Shown here piece after piece: positions 48,134-58,847 of a stretch of 64,000 bases of DNA. The DNA is taken from assembly GCF_964340395.1 (NCBI RefSeq), contig NC_135569.1:16773019-16837018 (forward strand), written 5' to 3'. The first letter of the stretch is position 1. Each line of letters begins with the position of its first letter. Under the pieces are notes generated by a model. It worked only from the letters and a program-made list of their open reading frames with translations, had not been told where the DNA came from and searched no databases. The translations under genes were made by a program, and so were the position numbers. The stretch is from Glandiceps talaboti. Taxonomy: Eukaryota; Hemichordata; Enteropneusta; Spengelidae.

Positions 48134-48274
48134 CAACAAGAAGAACCCATTGGTAATGATGTACTGGTAGGCAAGGAATGTGTACTTGCCGTGAACGATT
48201 ATGTCGAGAAGAGTCCTCGCGAGGCGTCCATGAAGAAAGGTTATGTCCTGAATCTCGTCAATAGTGCTAACAAG
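48134..48274 (+). CDS. Unit 1: SH3 first-half exon
   Basis: 47 codons, phase 0 both ends, same borders as copy 0 at 38,246. One replacement separates the unit copies from copy 0 (KKGD to KKGY), and it needed two base changes. The second half of SH3 is not encoded anywhere in the unit; the next exon is a spectrin helix C. Confidence 0.87.
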
Positions 48275-48482
48275 GTAATGTCATTCCTGTACATTTCTTA
48301 TGTTAAGATATGTCATGTATGCTGACTAGTGGGCATTCCATTCCATTTTATCATTTCATTTTTTAGCACAACTAGTGTGATTTGATGTTTTATGTTGAAT
48401 TAGGACAATTTAGTATATGTATAACAATCATTGAAAAAACACTTGCTAATCTGTTGTGTATGTTTTGAAATTTGATATACAG

Positions 48483-48574
48483 GATTTAAATTTCCGTTGG
48501 ACAGCTTTGGAACAAGTGGCTGATGAATGTAGTACCAGTCTTGGCAGTGCTTATGATGTACACAGGTTCTTTAG
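48483..48574 (+). CDS. Unit 1: spectrin helix-C exon
   Basis: Acceptor 'atatacag', donor 'tttag|gtgaga', 92 bases, phase 0 in and 2 out. The product DLNFRWTALEQVADECSTSL, GSAYDVHRFF matches ELNERWRSLQQLAEERSQLL, GSAHEVQRFH of alpha-II spectrin, including the helix-C Trp. In other animals it follows the 307-bp exon. Here it is spliced, if at all, after the SH3 half. Confidence 0.87.
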
Positions 48575-48837
48575 GTGAGAAATAACTCTTGGGTAGATTG
48601 TAAGTGTGTGTATAAGTGAGTAGATGAATTAGTGATAGCCAGCTAGGATAGAGTATGATATGTTGCTAATGATTTGTTATGACTGAAAATTCCACAGCTT
48701 TGTAGTATATGGAAAGTTTAGGGAATATAATATGAGCTATCAGATCTGACAAACCAAATACTGTGCATATTGACACACCAGTAACATTATCAAATTGGCT
48801 AAAGTAAAGTACTAAAATGTGTTTAATTTCTGTTTAG

Positions 48838-49144
48838 ATACACACATTTGCTGGAGACAGCTAACAATAAAAAACAACGTTGTCTGGAAGACTCATGCAA
48901 ACAACACATACAGAGATGTGAAGTACATGATCTCTTAGTCTGGATGAATGATAAAGAGGCCTTCACTGTCTCCTCTGAAGTCGGTGACTATTTGGGACAA
49001 GTGGATGGTCAACAGAAGAAATTTGCTGATTTCCCCAAGGACTTGGCAGCCAACAAGGCCACACTGACAGAAATTATTGAAATTTCTACCGCCATACATG
49101 TTGAAAGTAGTCATGAAGTACGGTGTGTGGCTGCTTGTATCCAG
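48838..49144 (+). CDS. Unit 2: spectrin-repeat exon
   Basis: Same borders and phase as unit 1. Private replacements: Arg to Lys in NNRK, Arg to His before DLLVW, and Gln to Arg near the end. No stop. Confidence 0.87.
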
Positions 49145-49772
49145 GTTAGCAAGTGTACCATGCTATGATTAATTGAGTTTGGTCTTAAACCCCAATGTTT
49201 GAATTCTATATAATCATATGAAACTTTGTAAACCAAAGATTTTAATGATTGATAATATAGTAATAAAGTTTGAACATGATATTAAACTCTGGATAAAATT
49301 CTGTATTTTCATGAGCTTTCTGACTCTGTGTCTGGTGACATGATCTTCTCATGACACACTAGGATTTCTTTAGAAGATTGTTGTACATGTAGATGTAAAT
49401 GTGTATGAATGGCCGGCCTCCTTCACCCCTTTAAAACCACTGTGGCTTGACCACCAGAATTTTGGCACTCTCAATATTAATGTTGAGTATACATGTATAT
49501 ACACATAGTTAGTTGGCGTGTACAGTCTAAGAAGAGTCATATAGACAGGGATTTCATAGTGTGATTGGTGTTTTATGTTGAATTAGGACAATTCAGTGTA
49601 TATGTATAACAATCATTGGAAAAACACTTGCTAATCTGTTGTGTATGTTTTGAAATTTGATATACAGGACTTGAATTTTGTATGTACATGTATATATAGT
49701 ATTTTCCAGAATATTAGGTTTGTAAATATGTTAGCACATTGCTAAATTCTTACTATATTGTTTATGGTTCAG

Positions 49773-49913
49773 CAACAAGAAGAACCCATTGGTAATGATG
49801 TACTGGTAGGCAAGGAATGTGTACTTGCCGTGAACGATTATGTCGAGAAGAGTCCTCGCGAGGTGTCCATGAAGAAAGGTTATGTCCTGAATCTCGTCAA
49901 TAGTGCTAACAAG
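49773..49913 (+). CDS. Unit 2: SH3 first-half exon
   Basis: 47 codons, open. Private replacement Ala to Val in SPREVSMKK. Confidence 0.87.
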
Positions 49914-50121
49914 GTAATGTCATTCCTGTACATTTCTTATGTTAAGTTATGTCATGTATGCTGACTAGTGGGCATTCCATTCCATTTTATCGTTTCATTT
50001 TTTAGCACAACTAGTGTGATTTGATGTTTTATGTTGAATTAGGACAATTTAGTATATGTATAACAATCATTGAAAAAACACTTGCTAATCTGTTGTGTAT
50101 GTTTTGAAATTTGATATACAG

Positions 50122-50213
50122 GATTTAAATTTCCGTTGGACAGCTTTGGAACAAGTGGCTGATGAATGTAGTACCAGTCTTGGCAGTGCTCATGATGTAC
50201 ACAGGTTCTTTAG
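50122..50213 (+). CDS. Unit 2: spectrin helix-C exon
   Basis: 92 bases, open, phase 0 in and 2 out. Reads GSAHDVHRFF, where unit 1 has GSAYDV. Confidence 0.87.
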
Positions 50214-50479
50214 GTGAGAAATAACTCTTGGGTAGATTGTAAGTGTGTGTATGAGTGAGTAGATGAATTAGTGATAGCCAGCTAGGATAGAGTATGATAT
50301 GTTGCTAATGATTTGGTATGACCGAAAATTCCACAGCTTTGTAGTATATGGAAAGTTTAGGGAATATAATATGAGCTATCAGATCTGACAAACCAAATAC
50401 TGTGCATATTGACACACCAGTAACATTATCAAATTGGCTAAAAAAGTAAAGTACTAAAATGTGATTAATTTCTGTTTAG

Positions 50480-50786
50480 ATACACACATTTGCTGGAGAC
50501 AGCTAACAATAGAAAACAACGTTGTCTGGAAGACTCATGCAAACAACACATACAGAGATGTGAAGTACGTGATCTCTTAGTCTGGATGAATGATAAAGAG
50601 GCCTTCACTGTCTCCTCTGAAGTCGGTGACGATTTGGGACAAGTGGATGGTCAACAGAAGAAATTTGCTGATTTCCCCAAGGACTTGGCAGCCAACAAGG
50701 CCACACTGACAGAAATTATTGAAATTTCTACCGCCATACATGTTGAAAGTAGTCATGAAGTACAGTGTGTGGCTGCTTGTATCCAG
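50480..50786 (+). CDS. Unit 3: spectrin-repeat exon
   Basis: Open, 102 codons after the split codon. Has Asp in SSEVGDDLG, where units 1 and 2 have Tyr. Confidence 0.87.
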
Positions 50787-51417
50787 GTTAGCAAGTGTAC
50801 CATGCTATGATTTTAATTGAGTTTGGTCTTAAACCCCAATGTTTGAATTCTATATAATCATATGAAACTTTGTAAACCAAAGATTTTAATGATTGAGAAT
50901 ATAGTAATAAAGTTTGAACATGATATTAAACTCTGGATAAAATTCTGTATTTTCATGAGCTTTCTGACTCTGTGTCTCTGGTGACATGATCGTCTGATGA
51001 CACACTAGGATTTCTTTAGAAGATTGTTGTACATGTAGATATAAATGTGTATGAATGGCCGGCCTCCTTCACTCCTTTAAAACCACTGTGGCTTGACCAC
51101 CAGAATTTTGGCATTCTCAATATTAATGTTGAGTATACATGTATATACACATAGTTAGTTGGTGTGTACAGTCTAAGAAGAGTCATATAGACAGGGATTT
51201 CATAGTGTGATTTGGTGTTCTATGTTGAATTAGGACAATTCAGTATATGTATAACAATCATTGGAAAAACACTTGCTAATCTGTTGTGTATGTTTTGAAA
51301 TTTGATATACAGGACTTGAATTTTGTATGTACATGTATATATAGTATTTTCCAGAATATTAGGTTTGTAAATATGTTAGCACATTGCTAAATTCTTACTA
51401 TATTGTTTATGGTTCAG

Positions 51418-51558
51418 CAACAAGAAGAACCCATTGGTAATGATGTACTGGTAGGCAAGGAATGTGTACTAGCCGTGAACGATTATGTCGAGAAGAGTCC
51501 TCGCGAGGCGTCCATGAAGAAAGGTTATGTCCTGAATCTCGTCAATAGTGCTAACAAG
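51418..51558 (+). CDS. Unit 3: SH3 first-half exon
   Basis: 47 codons, open. Represents the consensus of the unit copies. Confidence 0.87.
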
Positions 51559-51766
51559 GTAATGTCATTCCTGTACATTTCTTATGTTAAGTTATGTCAT
51601 GTATGCTGACTAGTGGGCATTCCATTCCATTTTATCGTTTCATTTTTTAGCACAACTAGTGTGATTTGATGTTTTATGTTGAATTAGGACAATTTAGTAT
51701 ATGTATAACAATCATTGAAAAAACACTTGCTAATCTGTTGTGTATGTTTTGAAATTTGATATACAG

Positions 51767-51858
51767 GATTTAAATTTCCGTTGGACAGCTTTGGAACAAG
51801 TGGCTGATGAATGTAGTACCAGTCTTGGCAGTGCTCATGATGTACACAGGTTCTTTAG
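51767..51858 (+). CDS. Unit 3: spectrin helix-C exon
   Basis: 92 bases, open, matching the unit 2 copy. Confidence 0.87.
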
Positions 51859-52121
51859 GTGAGAAATAACTCTTGGGTAGATTGTAAGTGTGTGTATGAG
51901 TGAGTAGATGAATTAGTGATAGCCAGCTAGGATAGAGTATGATATGTTGCTAATGATTTGTTATGACTGAAAATTCCACAGCTTTGTAGTATATGGAAAG
52001 TTTAGGGAATATAATATGAGCTATCAGATCTGACAAACCAAATACTGTGCATATTGACACACCAGTAACATTATCAAATTGGCTAAAGTAAAGTACTAAA
52101 ATGTGTTTAATTTCTGTTTAG

Positions 52122-52428
52122 ATACACACATTTGCTGGAGACAGCTAACAATAGAAAACAACGTTGTCTGGAAGACTCATGCAAACAACACATACAGAGA
52201 TGTGAAGTACGTGATCTCTTAGTCTGGATGAATGATAAAGAGGCCTTCACTGTCTCCTCTGAAGTCGGTGACGATTTGGGACAAGTGGATGGTCAACAGA
52301 AGAAATTTGCTGATTTCCCCAAGGACTTGGCAGCCAACAAGGCCACACTGACAGAAATTATTGAAATTTCTACCGCCATACATGTTGAAAGTAGTCATGA
52401 AGTACAGTGTGTGGCTGCTTGTATCCAG
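52122..52428 (+). CDS. Unit 4: spectrin-repeat exon
   Basis: Open and identical in translation to unit 3. Confidence 0.87.
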
Positions 52429-53059
52429 GTTAGCAAGTGTACCATGCTATGATTTTAATTGAGTTTGGTCTTAAACCCCAATGTTTCAATTCTATATAAT
52501 CATATGAAACTTTGTAAACCAAAGATTTTAATGATTGAGAATATAGTAATAAAGTTTGAACATGATATTAAACTCTGGATAAAATTCTGTATTTTCATGA
52601 GCTTTCTGACTCTGTGTCTCTGGTGACATGATCGTCTGATGACACACTAGGATTTCTTTAGAAGATTGTTGTACATGTAGATATAAATGTGTATGAATTG
52701 CCGGCCTCCTTCACTCCTTTAAAACCACTGTGGCTTGACCACCAGAATTTTGGCATTCTCAATATTAATGTTGAGTATACATGTATATACACATAGTTAG
52801 TTGGTGTGTACAGTCTAAGAAGAGTCATATAGACAGGGATTTCATAGTGTGATTTGGTGTTCTATGTTGAATTAGGACAATTCAGTATATGTATAACAAT
52901 CATTGAAAAAACACTTGCTAATCTGTTGTGTATGTTTTGAAATTTGATATACAGGATTTGAATTTTGTATGTGCATGTATATATAGTATTTCCCAGAATA
53001 TTAGGTTTGTAAATATGTTAGCACATTGCTAAATTCTTACTATATTGTTTATGGTACAG

Positions 53060-53200
53060 CAACAAGAAGCCCCCATTGGTAATGATGTACTGGTAGGCAA
53101 GGAATGTGTACTAGCCGTGAACGATTATGTCGAGAAGAGTCCTCGCGAGGCGTCCATGAAGAAAGGTTATGTCCTGAATCTCGTCAATAGTGCTAACAAG
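53060..53200 (+). CDS. Unit 4: SH3 first-half exon
   Basis: 47 codons, open. Private change QQEEP to QQEAP. Confidence 0.87.
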
Positions 53201-53408
53201 GTAATGTCATTCCTGTACATTTCTTATGTTAAGTTATGTCATGTATGCTGACTAGTGGGCATTCCATTCCATTTTATCGTTTCATTTTTTAGCACAACTA
53301 GTGTGATTTGATGTTTTATGTTGAATTAGGACAATTTAGTATATGTATAACAATCATTGAAAAAACACTTGCTAATCTGTTGTGTATGTTTTGAAATTTG
53401 ATATACAG

Positions 53409-53500
53409 GATTTAAATTTCCGTTGGACAGCTTTGGAACAAGTGGCTGATGAATGTAGTACCAGTCTTGGCAGTGCTCATGATGTACACAGGTTCTTTAG
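53409..53500 (+). CDS. Unit 4: spectrin helix-C exon
   Basis: 92 bases, open, same translation as units 2 and 3. Confidence 0.87.
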
Positions 53501-53764
53501 GTGAGAAATAACTCTTGGGTAGATTGTAAGTGTGTGTATGAGTGAGTAGATGAATTAGTGATAGCCAGCTAGGATAGAGTATGATATGTTGCTAATGATT
53601 TGGTATGACCGAAAATTCCACAGCTTTGTAGTATATGGAAAGTTTAGGGAATATAATATGAGCTATCAGATCTGACAAACCAAATACTGTGCATATTGAT
53701 CACACCAGTAACATTATCAAATTGGCTAAAGTAAAGTACTAAAATGTGTTCAATTTCTGTTTAG

Positions 53765-54068
53765 ATACACACATTTGCTGGAGACAGCTAACAATAGAAA
53801 ACAACGTTGTCTGGAAGACTCATGCAAACAACACATACAGAGATGTGAAGTACGTGATCTCTTAGTCTGGACGAATGATAAAGAGGCCTTCACTGTCTCC
53901 TCTGAAGTCGGTGACGATTTGGGACAAGTGGATGGTCAACAGAAGAAATTTGCTGATTTCCCCAACTTGGCAGCCAACAAGGCCACACTGACAGAAATTA
54001 TTGAAATTTCTACCGCCATACATGTTGAAAGTAGTCATGAAGTACAGTGTGTGGCTGCTTGTATCCAG
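53765..54068 (+). CDS. Unit 5 (partial): spectrin-repeat exon
   Basis: 304 bases: a 3-base in-frame deletion turns DFPKDLAAN into DFPNLAAN, and Met of VWMND is Thr. The downstream intron is cut at 54,112, where a 5'-truncated spectrin exon is fused. Confidence 0.85.
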
Positions 54069-54112
54069 GTTAGCAAGTGTACCATGCTATGATTTTAATT
54101 GAGTTTGGTCTT

Positions 54113-54266
54113 ACACAGTGTTCAGGCCTTTCAGTGTAAACATCAAGTCTTAGAATGTGATATTTCTGCCCTTGGTGACAATGTACATCAACTAGATGAC
54201 AGAGGTGGATGTCTTATTCAAACCCATCGAGAGTCAGATGGCGCTTTCTCTAATGTTCAGAGAAGT
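54113..54266 (+). pseudogene. 5'-truncated alpha-spectrin exon fused to unit 5 intron
   Basis: Reads SVQAFQCKHQVLECDISALG, DNVHQLDDRGGCLIQTHRES up to a 'gtaagt' donor. It matches SVQALQRKHEGFERDLAALG of the repeat after the helix-C exon in alpha-II spectrin. The first part of this exon (the DADET ... NYGHD segment) is missing, and the unit intron joins directly inside the coding sequence. The chance 'ttacacag' at the joint could act as a new acceptor, but the phase-0 reading would hit TAA after six codons. A fuller, more decayed copy is at 58,848. Confidence 0.75.
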
Positions 54267-54454
54267 GTAAGTTTATCTATGTAACATTCTGAAATACTTC
54301 ATCACTTTACTTTTTTTGTAGCATGGTATTATATTACAGAGAGATGCTCATTAGACAAAAGTTAATGATCTGTAATCATTTTAAAATTTCATATCGTATT
54401 CATAGAATATTCACATAAGTCAAAATTATACAATTTTAAATGATCATGACCTTG

Positions 54455-54845
54455 CACCATATAGTAAATTTGCATTGGTTTTTTTGTTTCAATTTCTTTG
54501 GTGCTTCTTGTCTAATTAAGGCTGATATTTCACATCTGGATATTGTTGGTCTATGGTAATTTCGTTGTGTGAATGATCTTGTAATGTCGGTGTTTTGCTT
54601 GTATAAGTGGGTTTTATCATCTGCAAGTGCCTTTGCCAGGTATAGTGTAAAGAGTACCGGCTCAGACAGTCTCCTTGAGGAGCTCCTACATTCATGATAA
54701 ATGTTTCTGTAGTACTCCGCATCAAACTTGTAGTTGCAATACATCCTTCAACAGTATTGATACCATATGGAGCTCGTCTTCATCGAGAATGTTTTTTAGA
54801 TCTTGAAAGCACCCCCTGTCCACGGTGTCAAAGACAAGTCACATT
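54455..54845 (-). pseudogene. LINE reverse transcriptase relic in spectrin intron
   Basis: Minus-strand pieces across at least two frames: 'VFDTVDRGCFQDLKNIL' and 'DEDELHMVSILLKDV' (near 54,835-54,740), then 'TETFIMNVGAPQGDCLS', 'LFTLYLAKALADD', and 'TIDQQYPD', which corresponds to a (Y)ADD catalytic box with changed residues, followed by 'ISALIRQEAP'. The order FDTVD, PQGD, YADD is that of a non-LTR retrotransposon RT. Frameshifts and the lost catalytic Asp pair show it is dead. Confidence 0.8.
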
Positions 54846-55132
54846 AAAACTACATGACTGTATAAACAATATACGTAAAAACTGTACAAGTTACCTGTCT
54901 ATAAGGTGTTAATACTGTAAGATATTTAAGATAAAATGCCCTAACTTGGACATGTAATGCCATCTAGAAGTTTGAAATGTTGGGGGAAATAGTTTGTCTC
55001 AAGTATGTACAAATACCTACCAGTATGTAAAGTCTGATGACCTTATGTATTGATAAATATACATGAAATTCTGTGATTACATAATTTTAGGCAAATTCTG
55101 CCATCAGCTGTGTTTACAATTGTTCTGTGATA
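54846..55132. other. Non-coding, presumed intron
   Basis: Nothing recognised before the second tandem duplication. Confidence 0.5.
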
Positions 55133-55600
55133 GAAGCATCTGACTGGACTGGAATAATATGAGAAGAGAACTTTGAATCAAATCTAAATTTCACAATTTA
55201 AATTGTTTATTTAGCATTCATGTAAGAATAAATTATACCATGCAAGAACCAAACTGAACCGAAAATATGGAATATATACTCTGGTCATTCTATGTCAAGA
55301 CAACAAGTGTCTGTGTCATTGGTTCTGTTGTGTTCAAAATTGCCCTTACTTTCCCCAATCTTACTGGCAATAGTACATTACCAACACTTTTCTTCATTCA
55401 GCTGTAAACTATTCGTGGCCTCTAAGCATTGTCATTCCTCAAGTGACTCATCATGACAAGGGCCCCTTAGGTTACTCGTATTTTCCTTGTCTGAACGAAG
55501 AAAAATATTTGGGAATTATATCTAAGTTTACAAAAAAGAGACTGGTGTTTCTGTCAGCAAGAAACCCATAATAAGATATTTTATATGTTTATGTTGATAG

Positions 55601-55752
55601 GACCAGTGGAACGTTGAAGTAAATGATCAAGGTTTTGTACCAGCAACTGAGAAGATAGATTCAGTGCAGTCCTCATCCCAGGGTAACTTGGCTGATGAAG
55701 TCAATAGTATTGCCAACAGACAGAGACAGAGACAGAGACAGATCGAAGATCA
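55601..55752 (+). CDS. SH3 second-half exon, copy 1
   Basis: Acceptor 'gttgatag', donor 'gatca|gtaagt', 50 codons plus two bases (phase 0 in, 2 out). Reads DQWNVEVNDQGFVPATEKID, then an expanded Gln-Arg run (NRQRQRQRQIEDQ). It matches [20 protein letters not shown] of alpha-II spectrin, but the first ligand-binding Trp is Gln, one Arg is deleted and the AAYV segment with its Tyr is lost. So the SH3 groove is unlikely to work. It should follow a first-half exon (phase 0 fits), but the nearest one is 2.4 kb upstream behind other spectrin exons. Confidence 0.85.
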
Positions 55753-56120
55753 GTAAGTTACTATAATTATCACCATGGGTTTCTTACAGAGAAGTTGCAC
55801 AATGTTGATGGAAGAAAGTCATGAAATTTACATTTTAGATGCAGCATTTTAGCAAAGGTTTTTGAACCTTTGTAACATTGACTATAGTTTGATAGGGAAC
55901 CCTGGTAAAACAGCTATGGAATTCTGGGACATTTGACCTACTTCCCAGCTTGACAATGATGTATAGAATGTTGCAGGCAAACCTAAGTAAGTTTACTGAC
56001 CTCAAAAAAGATTTTTTGACAAGTTTATGATGAAGCACTATATACTATCCATTTGACACACCTGTAACATTATCAAATTGGCTAAAGTAAAGTGCTAAAA
56101 TGTGTTTAATTTCTGTTTAG

Positions 56121-56316
56121 ATACACACATTTGCTGGAGATAGCCAATAAAAGAAAACGTTGTCTGGAAGATTCATTGACTCAACACATGCTGAGACGTG
56201 AAGCTGGTGATCTCTTGGCAGCCAACAAGACCAGACTGACAGAAATTAATGAAATGACTACCGCCATCCAAGTTGAAAGGAGTCAAGAAGTACAGAGTGT
56301 AGCTGCTCATATCCAG
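56121..56316 (+). CDS. Shortened spectrin-repeat exon, copy 1
   Basis: Same acceptor context and phase as the 307-bp exons but only 196 bases. YTHLLEIANKRKRCLEDS continues to EAGDLL and then jumps to AANKTRLTEINEMTTAIQ. An in-frame loss of 36 codons removes the segment with the conserved Trp (VWMNDKEA ... FPKDL), and one further codon is missing near the start. Frame stays open to the 'atccag|gttagg' donor. The protein would lack most of helices A and B. Confidence 0.8.
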
Positions 56317-57446
56317 GTTAGGATGTGTTCTATGCTATGATTAATTGAGTTGGGTCTTAAAGTGGCCATATGGATGAGAATTGGGGTATTTATTTTGGAT
56401 TTTTAATTTATAAAACAATTTTATCATGGCTTCCTACTTGAAAAATCAGTATGAAACAACATATTATGCCAAGTCCTTGTTTGTAACTCAATAAATGGCA
56501 AAAGACCGGTAAGTATGAAAAATGTTTGATATTGTACGTACAATAACAAACTTTGTGACACGTTTTTTTAAATAGATATTTGCAGTGTATTGAATTACAA
56601 ACACAGAATCCACCTAAGTTGTTTCACTTTGACTTTTCAAGTATGAAGCCATGATAAAATTATATTATAAATTTCAAATCCATTTCTCATTCAAATGGCC
56701 ACTGTTTGAATTCTACATAAATGAATGAAATTTTGTAAAGCAGGGATTTTAACGATTGGGAATATAGTTATAAAGTTTGAGCATGATATAAAACTCTGGA
56801 TAAATTCTGTATTTTCATAAGATTTAAGTTTAAGACTCTTTAGTCCCTGGTCACATAATCTTGTGATGACGTAGGGATAAAATTTCTTTAGAAGATTGTT
56901 GCTGTTGTGGCCCTCTCACTGTTACTGCTGAGTATTGGGGTCCAGATCATTCTGTGATAGAAGCATCTGACTGGACTGGAATAATATGAGAAGAGAACTT
57001 TGAATCAAATCTAAATTTCACAATTTAAATTGTTTATTTAGCATTCATGTAAGAATAAATTATACCATGCATGAACCAAACTGAACCAAAAATATGGAAT
57101 ATATACTCTGGTCATTCTATGTCAAGACAACATGTGTCTGTGTCATTGGTTCTGTTGTGTTCAAAATTGCCCTTACTTTCCCCAATCTTACTGGATATGG
57201 TACGTCATTGTAGAATCATATTATTCCCAACATTTTTCTTCATTCAGCCGGAAACTATTCGTGACCTCTAAGGGTAGTCACTCCTCAAGTAACTCATCAT
57301 GACAAGGGCCCCTTAGGTTACTCGTGTTTTCCTTGTCTGAACGAAGAAAAATATTTGGGAATTATATCTAAGTTTACAAAAAAGAGACTGGTGTTTCTGT
57401 CAGCAAGAAACCCATAATAAGATATTTTATATGTTTATGGTGATAG

Positions 57447-57598
57447 GACCAGTGGAACGTTGAAGTAAATGATCAAGGTTTTGTACCAGCAACTGAGAAG
57501 ATAGATTCAGTGCAGTCCTCATCCCAGGGTAACTTGGCTGATGAAGTCAATAGTATTGCCAACAGACAGAGACAGAGACAGAGACAGATCGAAGATCA
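57447..57598 (+). CDS. SH3 second-half exon, copy 2
   Basis: Same 152 bases as copy 1, with no coding difference that I can see. The acceptor context reads 'ggtgatag'. Confidence 0.82.
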
Positions 57599-57966
57599 GT
57601 AAGTTACTATAATTATCACCATGGGTTTCTTACAGAGAAGTTGCACAATGTTGATGGAAGAAAGTCATGAAATTTACATTTTAGATGCAGCATTTTAGCA
57701 AAGGTTTTTGAACCTTTGTAACATTGACTATAGTTTGATAGGGAACCCTGGTAAAACAGCTATGGAATTCTGGGACATTTGACCTACTTCCCAGCTTGAC
57801 AATGATGTATAGAATGTTGCAGGCAAACCTAAGTAAGTTTACTGACCTCAAAAAAGATTTTTTGACAAGTTTGTGATGAAGCACTATATACTATCCATTT
57901 GACACACCTGTAACGTTATCAAATTGGCTAAAGTAAAGTGCTAAAATGTGTTAAATTTCTGTTTAG

Positions 57967-58162
57967 ATACACACATTTGCTGGAGATAGCCAATAAAAGA
58001 AAACGTTGTCTGGAAGATTCATGGACTCAACACATGCTGAGACGTGAAGCTGGTGATCTCTTGGCAGCCAACAAGACCAGACTGACAGAAATTAATGAAA
58101 TGACTACCACCATACAAGTTGAAAGAAGTCAAGAAGTACAGAGTGTGGCTACTCATATCCAG
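57967..58162 (+). CDS. Shortened spectrin-repeat exon, copy 2
   Basis: 196 bases with the same 111-base loss as copy 1, so the loss came before the duplication. Private changes include SLTQ to SWTQ, TTAI to TTTI and AAHI to ATHI. Open frame. Confidence 0.78.
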
Positions 58163-58395
58163 GTTAGGATGTGTTCTATGCTATGATTAATTGAGTTGGG
58201 TCTTAAAGTGGCCATATGGATGAGAATTGGGGTATTTGTTTTGGATTTTTGATGTATGAAACAACATATGCCAAGTCCTTGTTTCAATAAATGGCAAAAG
58301 ACCGGTAAGTGTGAAAAATGTTTGTTATCGTATGTACAATAACAAACTTTTTGACACTTTTGTTAGATTTTGGCAATGTATTGAGTTAAAAACAC

Positions 58396-58453
58396 TGACT
58401 GATGAATGAAGTACCAGTCTTGGCAGTGCTCATGAAGTACACAGGTTCTTTAG
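58396..58453 (+). pseudogene. Helix-C exon remnant with a nonsense codon
   Basis: 'gatgaatgaagtaccagtct' followed by 'tggcagtgctcatgaagtac' and 'acaggttctttag|gtgaga' matches the 3' two thirds of the 92-bp helix-C exon. The Cys codon TGT is TGA here, and the 5' third with the acceptor is gone. Confidence 0.82.
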
Positions 58454-58847
58454 GTGAGAAATAAACTAGATCATGTGTGTGATTGAGTGGGGGGGGGGGG
58501 GGAGTGATAGGCAGCTAGGAGATGCATGGAGGATGATATGTTGGTAATGACTCCTATTGCACATTTGGTATGACAGAAAATTCTGCAGCTTTGTAGATGG
58601 AAAGATCAGGGAATATTATATATGAAAGTAATTAGTTTTTTTCTGTTACATATTATCTACTATTATGAAATTGGTCATGTAGTTCATTTACTATGTGTCT
58701 AGGTATAATTTGGGAAAATATTGTAGTATTAAAAGCAGGTAAGAAATAATAGAAAGTGACCTCAACTCCATTTCTTCATAGTTTACACAGGAACACAGTT
58801 ATAGATGTCCACTTCAATTGAATAGTGTTCTTTTTTGTCTATTCCAG

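Larger units (their letters stand above)
46954..54112 (+). repeat. 1.64-kb tandem array of alpha-spectrin exon triplets
   Basis: Units begin at the intron phrase 'attgtaagtgtgtgtatgag' at 46,954, 48,597, 50,236, 51,881 and 53,523 (period 1639-1645 bp). Four units are full; the fifth stops at 54,112 by fusion into another spectrin exon. Each full unit holds, in order, a spectrin-repeat exon (307 bp), an SH3 first-half exon (141 bp) and a helix-C exon (92 bp). Introns are as similar as exons, so the array is young. Splice phases are 2-0, 0-0 and 0-2, so chained units would read through in one frame of 180 codons each. Confidence 0.95.
55133..58385 (+). repeat. Second spectrin tandem duplication (about 1.8 kb, two copies)
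   Basis: Copy 1 is 55,133-56,949 and copy 2 starts at 56,950; both begin 'ttctgtgatagaagcatctg'. Exon offsets are 1846 bp. Each copy has the SH3 second-half exon and a shortened spectrin-repeat exon. Copy 2 is shorter in its 3' intron. Confidence 0.9.
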
